NCBI GenBank assembly: GCA_900539115.1
Contig: UQAQ01000031.1
Location: forward strand, 1-34,975
Source: an uncultured Roseburia sp.
Lineage (GTDB): Bacteria; Bacillota; Clostridia; Lachnospirales; Lachnospiraceae
Length of the DNA stretch: 34,975 nucleotides
Direction: 5' to 3'
The notes beneath the pieces were generated by a model, which was given only the letters and a program-made list of their open reading frames with translations, did not search any database and was not told the DNA's origin. Both the position numbers and the translations under genes were made by a program. Positions within the stretch are counted from its first letter, which is position 1. Each line of letters starts with the position of its first letter. Shown piece by piece: positions 17,599-25,030 of this stretch.

Positions 17599-19989
17599 AT
17601 GAGAAAGTTCATGAAAACGGCTATGGCCGGAACTTTATCTTTGGCAATGGTTTTGGGTGTGACAGGAGTTGCTGCACCGGAAGCTTCCGCAGCTAAAGTT
17701 AAAGTGAAAAAGGTGGCAGTAACTTCTCCGTCAGGTAAAGTAGTTTATGTTGCCAAAGGAAAGAAAGTAAAACTGTCAACAACAGTAAAGGTATCTCCAA
17801 ATAAGAGTGCCAACAAAAAAGTATCTTACAAATCTGCAAACCGCAAGATTGCTACGGTAAACAGTAAAGGAATTGTAAAGGGAGTAAAACCCGGAAAGAC
17901 CAAGATTACTGTTGTTTCTAAAAAGGCTAAGAACAAAAAAGCCAGCATCAAAGTGGTTGTAAAGAAAGCAGCAATCAAAAAGGTAACATTGAATGTTAAG
18001 AGCGCAAACCTTTCCATCGGAGAGTCCAAACAGCTCAAAGCAAAAGCAGTTCCTACGAAGAATACAAGCACAAAGATTGCTTGGTCATCTTCAAACAAAA
18101 AAGTTGCCGTTGTTTCTTCGAAGGGTAAAGTAACAGGAAAAGCTACCGGTACAGCTACTATTACTGCAAAAGCAGCAGATGGTTCCGGTAAAAAAGCAAC
18201 ATGTAAAGTAACGGTTAAAAATAATATTAATCTGATAGCTATGGATGTACAGAATGCACAGACAATTACCTTCTCACTCGATCGTGCGATGGCATTGAAT
18301 GCATCTCAGGTACAAATCAGCAACAAATGGAATATTGATGGTGCTTACAACCGTCAGTTGAAGATTGATACCATGACAACTGCTGATAATAAGAATTATA
18401 CTGTTGTTGTAAACAGCGACAACCGTATCAGCGAAAATTCTTATGTTAAAGTAACAATCCCTGTACTTCCGGGTTCTGTTAAATCCATGGAAAAGAAATA
18501 CAGTGAAGCATTGTGTGCTTACACAGAAGATCAGATTTCTACATGGACAATAAATGAGTATGACTCAAAGAATTTCTATTTTGACTCAGACGATGGATAT
18601 TCTACATATTCTATTACAGGACTTCCAGCAGGCCTTACTTCTGAAGTAAAAGGTAATGCGCTTGTTGTTAAGGGAACTCCTGCAGCTGCTGGTGTTTCCG
18701 TGGCAACAATGACAGCAAAAGATGAGCTGGGGAACACTTTGACAAAGACTATTACATTCCTCGTAGGTTCCAATACTCAGATCGTAGGTGCAGCTACACC
18801 GGTTTATACACTGGCAACTACCGCTGACAGTAATAATGTTTTCAAAAGCCCTACAGTAACAGGAGGTAGTGGAAATTACCGTTATACAATCGTAGGAGAT
18901 ACCGGTGCGGCAGCTAAGTTTGAAGATCCGGAAGATGACGGATCCTCTTATGATGGTGATATTGTAGCAAAAGTTGTAGCAGCAGGTAACTATACCGTTA
19001 CCCTTCATGTTGTAGACAGAGAAAATGCAGCTTTGGCATGTGATGTCCAGGTTGTTATCCATGTGGCACAGGGTGTGTCTATCGTAGGTATGGTAAAAGA
19101 TGCAGTTGGAAATGCCATTCCGGGAGCTGAAATCGAATATACGAACAAGAACCGTGCAGATCGCTATTCTACCTATGCATCTGCTATGACAGATAAAGAC
19201 GGTGCATATTCTGCAACTGTTTCTGCCGGTACATATGATATCGCAGCAAGTTATAATGATAACAGCAGCTATTCAGACAATGCAAAAGCAGTAAATTATC
19301 TTTACAAACAGGATTTGACCGTATCAAAATCCGGCTTTGATATTATGCTGCCACTTTATAAAGTTGCATTGGCAACTACAAATCAGAACACTTCGCTTTC
19401 CGGTGTGACATGGTATGCAAATCATGAGAAACTTGGTTATGGCGCAAACCTTTATCTGAAGGCTGGCGTTTATAATCTTGAGTCTGACACGACAGGTTCT
19501 TCTTATGAAACTACAAGTACAGGAGAGTATACATGGTTTAATGGTGGTGCGATTACATACACTACAACATATATCGAGAAGAAATTTACAGCTTCTGTAA
19601 ATGTAGCAAATGCACCTGTACAGGCTATCGCAAACGAAGCAGTTGTAGGACAGAAACAGGAATCTACTTATACAAATAAGTATTCTGCAGCTAAAGATAC
19701 AACATATGTTGCAGAACTTGATACTACTTATTATTTAGATGAGACAAGTGCATCCGGAGAGTATTATAATGATTGCTATGGTGCATACAAGTTTGTTCCG
19801 TCAGAAGATGGCACATACAGCATCGATAGTAGTTCTTATGTATGTTTCTATGATGAAAATGGAACGAACCTTGGAAATGAAAAGGTTACATTGACAGCAG
19901 GTAAGACTTACATTGTTGGAGCAAATGATGAAGATAGCTATGCATCTTTCAAAATTAAAAAAGATGCGGTTGAAGTTCCGGCAGAATAA
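17599..19989 (+). CDS. Secreted multi-domain protein with BIG2 Ig-like repeats
   Basis: Probable exported surface or matrix protein, 796 aa. A signal peptide (MRKFMKTAMAGTLSLAMVLG, cleavage after about residue 32) precedes a very Lys-rich region with two BIG2 bacterial Ig-like domains (about 36-125 and 128-207; YKSANRKIATVNSKGIVKG and WSSSNKKVAVVSSKGKVTG). Further beta-rich domains follow, including LPAGLTSEVKGNALVVKGTP near residue 340. A carboxypeptidase-regulatory-like unit (GMVKDAVGNAIPGAEIEY near residue 497) comes next, then a Tyr/Thr-rich end. No LPXTG motif, SLH domain or enzyme motif is seen, so wall attachment, if any, is unclear. It has its own promoter and terminator, so it is likely monocistronic and well expressed. 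Confidence 0.85.
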   Translation: MRKFMKTAMAGTLSLAMVLGVTGVAAPEASAAKVKVKKVAVTSPSGKVVYVAKGKKVKLSTTVKVSPNKSANKKVSYKSANRKIATVNSKGIVKGVKPGKTKITVVSKKAKNKKASIKVVVKKAAIKKVTLNVKSANLSIGESKQLKAKAVPTKNTSTKIAWSSSNKKVAVVSSKGKVTGKATGTATITAKAADGSGKKATCKVTVKNNINLIAMDVQNAQTITFSLDRAMALNASQVQISNKWNIDGAYNRQLKIDTMTTADNKNYTVVVNSDNRISENSYVKVTIPVLPGSVKSMEKKYSEALCAYTEDQISTWTINEYDSKNFYFDSDDGYSTYSITGLPAGLTSEVKGNALVVKGTPAAAGVSVATMTAKDELGNTLTKTITFLVGSNTQIVGAATPVYTLATTADSNNVFKSPTVTGGSGNYRYTIVGDTGAAAKFEDPEDDGSSYDGDIVAKVVAAGNYTVTLHVVDRENAALACDVQVVIHVAQGVSIVGMVKDAVGNAIPGAEIEYTNKNRADRYSTYASAMTDKDGAYSATVSAGTYDIAASYNDNSSYSDNAKAVNYLYKQDLTVSKSGFDIMLPLYKVALATTNQNTSLSGVTWYANHEKLGYGANLYLKAGVYNLESDTTGSSYETTSTGEYTWFNGGAITYTTTYIEKKFTASVNVANAPVQAIANEAVVGQKQESTYTNKYSAAKDTTYVAELDTTYYLDETSASGEYYNDCYGAYKFVPSEDGTYSIDSSSYVCFYDENGTNLGNEKVTLTAGKTYIVGANDEDSYASFKIKKDAVEVPAE

Positions 19990-20022
19990 TTGAAGCATTG
20001 TTGCTAAATCAGTAAGGAAATA

Positions 20023-20071
20023 AAAAAAGAAGTTCCTGATCGAAAATTTTCGATTCAGGGGCTTCTTTTTT
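20023..20071 (+). terminator. Rho-independent terminator after the BIG2 protein gene
   Basis: A long stem (AAAAAAGAAG...CCTGA...TCGAAAA paired with TTTTCGA...TCAGG...CTTCTTTTTT) with two U-G wobbles and one bulged base, ending in a T run. It closes the monocistronic unit. Confidence 0.85.
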
Positions 20072-20082
20072 GTGCTTTGTTA

Positions 20083-20111
20083 TTGCCAAAAAAATAGTTC
20101 TTTGGTATCAT
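20083..20111 (+). promoter_or_regulatory. Sigma-A promoter for the DUF5662-GHL10-PAP2 operon
   Basis: TTGCCA (20083-20088) and an extended -10 TGG-TATCAT (20106-20111), 17-base spacer. The start would be near 20118, immediately before the hairpin at 20122-20153. Confidence 0.65.
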
Positions 20112-20121
20112 AGAAATGACA

Positions 20122-20153
20122 TAACTATTCGTTACATTAATCTTGAATAGTTG
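20122..20153 (+). promoter_or_regulatory. Leader hairpin with AACTATTC/GAATAGTT arms
   Basis: TAACTATTC (20122-20130) faces GAATAGTTG (20145-20153), an 8-bp perfect stem with a 14-base loop. It lies about 11 bases after the -10 box and upstream of the start codon. The arms are nearly identical to those of the 6338-6410 leader. Confidence 0.55.
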
Positions 20154-20185
20154 CGATAATGATAAGAAAATTGGTGAGAATTAAA

Positions 20186-20716
20186 ATGAAAGCAAAAGCA
20201 TGGAAACATTTTTGTACCATAACAAGACATCGTCATCAGGTGATCCGGAACTGCTATCATGCAGGAATCTTATGGCAGGGATTACGGCATGATCTGTCAA
20301 AATACAGTCCGACAGAATTTATCCCGGGAGCAAAATATTATCAGGGGGATCGAAGCCCGAATGCCGAAGAACGGGAAGTAAACGGATATTCCGTCGCGTG
20401 GATGCATCATCAGGGAAGGAACAAGCATCATTTTGAGTATTGGCAGGATTATCATCCGCAGACCCGCCTCAAACAGCCGGTAAAAATGCCGCTCCGTTAT
20501 GTGAAAGAGATGTTCTGCGACCGCGTGGCTGCGAGTAAGATATATTATGGAAAAGAGTATACGGAAGATATGCCATTGGCATATTATGAAAAGGGAAAAT
20601 ATTGTCGGGTCATTCACCCGGAGACGTCTGAATTGATCGAATCCCTTTTGAGAATGCTGAAAGAAAAGGGAGAAAAGGAAACCTTTACATACATCCGTAA
20701 ATTAAAAGAATATTAG
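20186..20716 (+). CDS. DUF5662 family protein
   Basis: Uncharacterised cytoplasmic protein of 176 aa, resembling the DUF5662 family, sometimes mislabelled as catalase. HAGILWQGLRHDLSKYSPTEF, GAKYYQGDRSPNAEE, SVAWMHHQGRNKHHFEYW and PLRYVKEMFCDRVAASKIYYG form the family pattern. The many conserved His and Asp residues suggest a metal site of HD-like type, which is inference. The ATG at 20186 has GGTGAG upstream; an ATG at 20159 without a good ribosome site is less likely. It heads the operon and is 19 bases from the GHL10 gene. Function unknown. Confidence 0.75.
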   Translation: MKAKAWKHFCTITRHRHQVIRNCYHAGILWQGLRHDLSKYSPTEFIPGAKYYQGDRSPNAEEREVNGYSVAWMHHQGRNKHHFEYWQDYHPQTRLKQPVKMPLRYVKEMFCDRVAASKIYYGKEYTEDMPLAYYEKGKYCRVIHPETSELIESLLRMLKEKGEKETFTYIRKLKEY

Positions 20717-20735
20717 TTCATAGGAGAGAGATAAC

Positions 20736-22223
20736 GTGAGACAGTATAAAAGAGCAATTGCATTTGTGCTTATTTTGGCAGCTGTAATTGCAATAATTCC
20801 AAAAAATGACAGCGAAAGAAAGGTAGAAGCAGCACCGGCAGCAACTCAGATGCCGACGGTTACCGCAAGTCCTTCGCTGACACCGGCAGGAACGCCGGTT
20901 TCAACCATCTATCCTGAAACAGGAACAATAGAGACAGCAGCACCGACCATGGTTCCGACGGTGGCTCCGACCGCAACCGTCACTCCAACTGTGGAAGTGA
21001 CCCCGGTTCCGACTCCGGTTATCACACCGGTACCGGCAACAGAAGAACTTCGTGGAGTGTGGATTGCCTTTTATGAATACAAAAAGGCGGGCTTGAAAAA
21101 TAAATCCGAAGCGGTTTTTCGAAAAAATGCGGACAAATTGTTTAAAAAGATTAAGGATAACGGCTGCAATGCTGTGTTTTTTCACGTAAGAGCATTTGAT
21201 GATGCCATCTGGCCATCGGAAAACTTTAAATTTAGTTCGTATATGGGAAAAAAGAAACCGAATTATGATCCGTTGGCTATTTTAGTAGAAAGTGCTCACA
21301 AATATGGGCTAAAATTCCATGCATGGATGAATCCTTACCGGATTACTCAGAAAAAGATTTATGATCCGGCAAAAAAATCGACGACCAGCCGTATCATGTT
21401 GGCCGTTCGCGAAGTGATTGACAACTATCCGGTGGATGGTATTCATTTTGATGATTATTTTTATCCGGGAAGCGGACATAAGCAATACAAAAAGTATGCG
21501 TCGCTTTCTAACAAACAAAAGAAAGCAAATGTAAATAAGATGGTTCAGACGGTTTACGGAAACATCAAAGCGCAGAATCCAAATCTTTTGTTTGGAATCA
21601 GTCCGGCGGGAAATGTGGAATATTGTGAGTCACTGGGGGCAGATGTAAAAACCTGGATGAAAGGTCCCGGTTATGTGGATTATATAGCTCCGCAGATTTA
21701 CTGGTCGAATTCGTACCGCGTGGGTAAAAAGACGGTTCGAATGTTTGATAACCGTTTTGCCAAATGGAAACGTCTGAATAAGGGAAATATTCCGATGTAC
21801 ATTGGGCTCGCCCTGTATCGAGGCGGTATGAAAGATGCTTCAGACCGTGGCTGGCGAAAGAGTAAGAAAATCATAGCAAGTCAGATCAGTAAGATACGAA
21901 GAAGCGAAAAAGCATATGGCTATATTTTGTTTAGTTACGAAAGTCTGTATAAAAAGGCTTGCCGTTATGAAGTGAAAAATATGCTGGCACGGATTGCCAG
22001 GATCAAAGTGACGAAAGTGAACACGGACGGTACAACCCGCCTTAAAACGACAGTGTGGCCGGCGAGACTCGGGCAGACGGTTACGTGGAAGAGTTCCAAT
22101 CCGAGCATTGCGTCAATCACAAATAAAGGAAGCATCCGGGTGAAGCAAAATGGAATTGTGAAATTTACGGTGAAAAAGGCCGGAAAAAGCGTGTCCTTGA
22201 AAATAAATACGGAGGATCTGTAA
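20736..22223 (+). CDS. Secreted glycosidase-like protein (GHL10/DUF187, YngK-like) with C-terminal BIG2-like domain
   Basis: 495 aa. A signal or anchor segment (RAIAFVLILAAVIAIIP) is followed by a Thr/Pro linker (about residues 35-103), which suggests the enzyme is held away from the membrane. The GHL10 TIM-barrel domain starts at ELRGVWIAFYEY (about 104). It contains GCNAVFFHVRAFDDAIWPS, GLKFHAWMNPYRI, VDGIHFDDYFYPG (candidate catalytic acids) and YVDYIAPQIYWS. The end (WKSSNPSIASITNKGSIRV) is a BIG2-like fold. The start is a GTG with TAGGAGAGAG upstream. The family is thought to act on surface or wall glycans, but the substrate is not established. It shares the operon with a PAP2 phosphatase. 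Confidence 0.85.
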   Translation: MRQYKRAIAFVLILAAVIAIIPKNDSERKVEAAPAATQMPTVTASPSLTPAGTPVSTIYPETGTIETAAPTMVPTVAPTATVTPTVEVTPVPTPVITPVPATEELRGVWIAFYEYKKAGLKNKSEAVFRKNADKLFKKIKDNGCNAVFFHVRAFDDAIWPSENFKFSSYMGKKKPNYDPLAILVESAHKYGLKFHAWMNPYRITQKKIYDPAKKSTTSRIMLAVREVIDNYPVDGIHFDDYFYPGSGHKQYKKYASLSNKQKKANVNKMVQTVYGNIKAQNPNLLFGISPAGNVEYCESLGADVKTWMKGPGYVDYIAPQIYWSNSYRVGKKTVRMFDNRFAKWKRLNKGNIPMYIGLALYRGGMKDASDRGWRKSKKIIASQISKIRRSEKAYGYILFSYESLYKKACRYEVKNMLARIARIKVTKVNTDGTTRLKTTVWPARLGQTVTWKSSNPSIASITNKGSIRVKQNGIVKFTVKKAGKSVSLKINTEDL

Positions 22224-22787
22224 TTGATAGATACATTTGATAAGACGATTCTGGAATGGTTTCAATCGATTCAAAACGACGCAGCGACGCATTTCCTATC
22301 GGTGCTTACAAAACTGGGAGAAGCGGGAATTTTGTGGATCATCGCAGGACTTTTGATGCTCATTTTCTTAAAAGAGAAGAAGTATGGTGTGATTGTACTG
22401 CTTTCCTTGCTGTTTTGTCTGATCTTTGGAAATGGTCTGCTGAAAAATCTGGTCGCCAGACCAAGACCATGTCACCGCCCACACGACTACTTTATGCTGC
22501 TCACAATTCCAAAAGATTATTCGTTTCCGTCGGGACATACCTTTTCTTCTGTAGCAGCAGCGATCGGAATCTGGCATTGGAACCGAAAATGGGGGATTGC
22601 AGCGGTGGTAACAGCGATTCTTATGATGTTTTCACGGTTGTACTTTTATGTCCATTATCCAACGGATATTCTTGGTGGAATTCTCCTTGGAACGGTACTT
22701 GCACTTTTGAGCATCCGGATCGTGGAAAAGACGCTGGCCAGCGAGAGATGGAACAACTGGCGAAATAAACGAAGAGATGAGAGGTAA
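22224..22787 (+). CDS. PAP2-family phosphatase
   Basis: Integral membrane phosphatase of the PAP2/undecaprenyl-pyrophosphate phosphatase type, which recycles lipid carriers or hydrolyses phosphatidates at the outer face of the membrane. All three catalytic motifs are present: KNLVARPRP, PSGH and SRLYFYVHYPTD. About five to six membrane segments, 187 aa. The start is a TTG directly after the GHL10 stop codon, with GGAGG eight bases upstream at the end of that gene, so translation is coupled. Wall-carrier recycling would fit the wall-related neighbours, but this is inference. Confidence 0.88.
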   Translation: MIDTFDKTILEWFQSIQNDAATHFLSVLTKLGEAGILWIIAGLLMLIFLKEKKYGVIVLLSLLFCLIFGNGLLKNLVARPRPCHRPHDYFMLLTIPKDYSFPSGHTFSSVAAAIGIWHWNRKWGIAAVVTAILMMFSRLYFYVHYPTDILGGILLGTVLALLSIRIVEKTLASERWNNWRNKRRDER

Positions 22788-22792
22788 TGAGT

Positions 22793-23473
22793 ATGGCAGT
22801 AATATTAATAGCATTGGGACTGATAATAACAGGAATTGATAAATGGTATGTTCTGGATATTGCATATCCGGCGTTTCATGTCGATGGGACCGTGGGAAGC
22901 CATGAATTGAGCCCCTCGATTCAATTGTACACGACAGGAAACATCCTTGGAGATCATGTGAAAATTGATCTTTTGCCGGATGCGCTGGGATGTCTTCTTC
23001 TGCTGATCGGTGCATTGATGTTAGTGAAAAAGAACAAAGAATTTATTGTAGGGATTGTTCTTACCCTTACCGCGATGGCGTTGAATATTCTTTTGCCATT
23101 TACCGGATTTATCGAACAGGGACCGAAGCTTGTTATCTGGATCCTGGTAGTATACTTTGGGTATGCAGCGGCAGAACTTTTGATGGAATATTTTATCCTG
23201 TATTGTACCGTCGGTGTGACGGATGATCTGGCAAACCGTGCCACGAATACGAGAATTTTGTTTTGCTGGTGGATTACAGCACTCGCCAGAGTATATATGA
23301 CATTCTTGACCTTTGTCGGCCACAGCGGGGTGAATCGTGTATATAAAATCATTATGTCGGCGTTTGTTCTATTTTATGGGATTACACTTATGTTTACAAA
23401 GAAGTATGTTGGATTGAGCCCGGTGGTAAGTATACAGGAGAGACGGCATCGGGATAAGAAGGAAAAGCTGTAA
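22793..23473 (+). CDS. Hypothetical polytopic membrane protein
   Basis: Not recognised. 226 aa with about six hydrophobic segments (for example AVILIALGLIITGIDKWYV, ALGCLLLLIGALMLV, LVIWILVVYFGYAAAELLM) and a short N-terminal extracytoplasmic loop. No catalytic motif. The ATG at 22793 lies eight bases after GAGAGG; an ATG at 22787 overlapping the PAP2 stop is too close to that site. Its last codons and stop (about 23467-23473) fall inside the first copy of the palindromic repeat, so the natural C-terminus may have been changed by that element. Last gene of the operon. Confidence 0.7.
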   Translation: MAVILIALGLIITGIDKWYVLDIAYPAFHVDGTVGSHELSPSIQLYTTGNILGDHVKIDLLPDALGCLLLLIGALMLVKKNKEFIVGIVLTLTAMALNILLPFTGFIEQGPKLVIWILVVYFGYAAAELLMEYFILYCTVGVTDDLANRATNTRILFCWWITALARVYMTFLTFVGHSGVNRVYKIIMSAFVLFYGITLMFTKKYVGLSPVVSIQERRHRDKKEKL

Positions 23474-23653
23474 GCAGCTCCCGCAATCCTGCAAACATTC
23501 GAACTACGCGGAAAACCGCTACGTTCTCATGTTTGGGCGGATGCAGGGAAAGGGAAGACAGTCCCCAACGGATTGCTGCGCTGCAAGCAGCTCCCGCAAT
23601 CCTGCAAACATTCGAACTACGCGGAAAACCGCTGCGTTCTCATGTTTGGGCGG
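23467..23653. repeat. Pair of 74-bp palindromic direct repeats
   Basis: Copies at 23467-23540 and 23580-23653 (period 113 bases) differ at only two positions (T/C at 23471/23584 and A/G in the hairpin centre). Each copy is itself a long imperfect palindrome. In copy 2, CCCGC (23593-23597) pairs with GCGGG (23650-23654), CAAACAT with ATGTTTG (23642-23648), GAAC with GTTC, and GCGG-AAAA-CCGC forms the tip. An alternative stem GGATTGC/GCAATCC (23570-23602), capped by GCTGC-AA-GCAGC, competes with it. No coding content. Confidence 0.85.
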
Positions 23654-23712
23654 GTAGAAAGGTGCCGAATCCTCTTTTGTGCAAGCACAAGAGGATTGAC
23701 ACTTTTCTACCC
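23652..23712. repeat. Long hairpin downstream of the direct repeats
   Basis: GGGTAGAAA (23652-23660) pairs with TTTCTACCC (23704-23712). The inner AATCCTC and TTGTGC pair with GCACAA and GAGGATT around an AA tip. There is no T run after it, so it is not a standard terminator. It shares its first bases with repeat copy 2. From 23713 to the start of the next gene only a promoter and ribosome site are seen. Confidence 0.75.
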
Positions 23713-23770
23713 TGGGGACTTATGTAATAATATATAAAAAAGTAGATTGTTTTTTGTGAAGCATTGACAA

Positions 23771-23799
23771 TTTACTTTTTTTATTTTGCGTGGTATCAT
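23771..23799 (+). promoter_or_regulatory. Probable promoter for the MinD/CpaE-like gene
   Basis: Extended -10 TGG-TATCAT (23794-23799) with a weak TTTACT (23771-23776) 17 bases upstream. A consensus TTGACA at 23764 is too far from the -10 box (24 bases). The TGGTATCAT box is identical to that at 20103-20111. Confidence 0.45.
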
Positions 23800-23841
23800 G
23801 TGTTTATTCCACCAAAAAAATTTAAAGGAGGTCAGAGAAAG

Positions 23842-24657
23842 GTGAAGATTGCTTTTTGGAGCAATTCGCCGGGTAAATCAGGTGTTACAGGGAATCTTTC
23901 CTGTATCAGTATCTTATCGGCTATGAGTGAGCCGTCAAGGATGGTGCTGTTTGAGAATCATGCAAGCATGAATAATCTTGGCAGTACATTTCTTAATCAG
24001 AATTCCTACGATGTATTACATGAAAAACAATCCTATTTTGTAGAAAACGGACTTGGGAGAATTTTATCATTTTGCGACATAGAGCAAGAGATGGTGACTG
24101 CAGATATGATTTATCGAACGTGCTTATCTGTCTATGATCAAAGAGTGTTATACTTACCGACGGGAGGTTTAAATCAGGACCTGCTGGAATATCGACTGAG
24201 CCGGCAGACAGCAAGTGTTTTGGATTTATTGGAACATTATCTTGGAAATGTCATAGTTGACGTATCCTCCAGCAATCTGGAGAGTTCCAGAAAGATTTTG
24301 CAGGAAGCAGATCTGGTGGTCGTTAATCTGTGTCAGAACTTTCAGTTATTGTCTCATTTCTTCCGAAATTTCTCGGATATTCAGAAAAAAGCTTTTTATG
24401 TAATAGGAAATTATTGTGAGGAATCTGTTATTACGAAGAGCACCATTGCGCAAAGTTACAACCTGCCTGGAAGCAGGATTGGGACGATGCCGCATAACCC
24501 GCGTTTTGCAGATGCATTGACAAAAGGAAATGTTGTTTCTTTTTTGCTGAGAAATGAAAAGTGCACAGAGGATAATGTGAATTATCCGTTTATGCAGGCG
24601 GCAAAGGAGACGACAGCGCTGTTACATCAGGCGATGCAACAGACCGCGTTTGGATAA
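23842..24657 (+). CDS. MinD/CpaE-like P-loop protein with atypical nucleotide motif
   Basis: 271 aa, GTG start at 23842 with AAAGGAGGTC upstream. The layout follows MinD/ParA/CpaE proteins: an N-terminal strand and loop FWSNSPGKSGVTGNLSCI where the deviant Walker A KGGxGKT normally lies; a hydrophobic strand ending in Asp (NVIVDVSSSN, about residue 135); ADLVVVNLCQN; and PGSRIGTMPHNPRFADAL near residue 212, as in CpaE-type proteins. The Walker motif is not canonical, so ATP binding is uncertain. Such proteins are known beside Tad/Flp pilus genes in Clostridia, but none of those follow here; only a small secreted protein does. Confidence 0.6.
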   Translation: MKIAFWSNSPGKSGVTGNLSCISILSAMSEPSRMVLFENHASMNNLGSTFLNQNSYDVLHEKQSYFVENGLGRILSFCDIEQEMVTADMIYRTCLSVYDQRVLYLPTGGLNQDLLEYRLSRQTASVLDLLEHYLGNVIVDVSSSNLESSRKILQEADLVVVNLCQNFQLLSHFFRNFSDIQKKAFYVIGNYCEESVITKSTIAQSYNLPGSRIGTMPHNPRFADALTKGNVVSFLLRNEKCTEDNVNYPFMQAAKETTALLHQAMQQTAFG

Positions 24658-24676
24658 TAAGAAGGAGTGTTGCGAT

Positions 24677-25030
24677 TTGAGATATCGATTGGCGGCAGGA
24701 TTGCTGCTTGTCTGTCTGATTCCGGCAAATATTTGTCAGGGGGCAGCAGGAAAAGGGATATTGAATGGCGATACCAAAATAGAGAAAAGGACAAAGGGAA
24801 ATGTAAAGATTAAGCCAAAGAAAGGCAGATTGAAAAAAACGCCAAAAGGGAGAAAGCGCAGAAAAGGGATCACGAAGGTAATAAAGGTGGAAATCGTATC
24901 CATGCCGATTCAAGTGGCGGTTGTGAAAGGAAGGGATGGAATCAAACAAGAAGTGTATGAGAGCTGGGAAAAAGAAATGACAGAAGATGCAGCAAAGGCT
25001 GCCCGAAGACAGCCTTTTGAAACGTTTTAA
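24677..25030 (+). CDS. Small basic secreted hypothetical protein
   Basis: Not recognised. 117 aa from a TTG at 24677 with GAAGGAGTG at 24661-24669; a TTG at 24650 inside the preceding gene is less likely. The N-terminus (RYRLAAGLLLVCLIPANICQ) looks like a signal peptide with cleavage near Gly/Ala 25. A very Lys/Arg-rich stretch (KIKPKKGRLKKTPKGRKRRK) follows and might bind anionic wall polymers or nucleic acid. The tail is mixed charge. It follows the MinD/CpaE-like gene by 19 bases. Its stop overlaps the convergent CNNM gene by four bases. Confidence 0.6.
   Translation: MRYRLAAGLLLVCLIPANICQGAAGKGILNGDTKIEKRTKGNVKIKPKKGRLKKTPKGRKRRKGITKVIKVEIVSMPIQVAVVKGRDGIKQEVYESWEKEMTEDAAKAARRQPFETF

Noticed and set aside
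23467..23653. CRISPR array
   Set aside because: Only two copies, each 74 bases and itself palindromic, one spacer, no cas genes.
23652..23712. Intrinsic terminator
   Set aside because: Long stem but no T run follows, so classed as a repeat/hairpin instead.
23533..23727. Possible 64-codon gene over the repeat block
   Set aside because: It is made of the palindromic repeats and hairpin; the Pro/Arg/Cys pattern reflects the repeat, not a protein.
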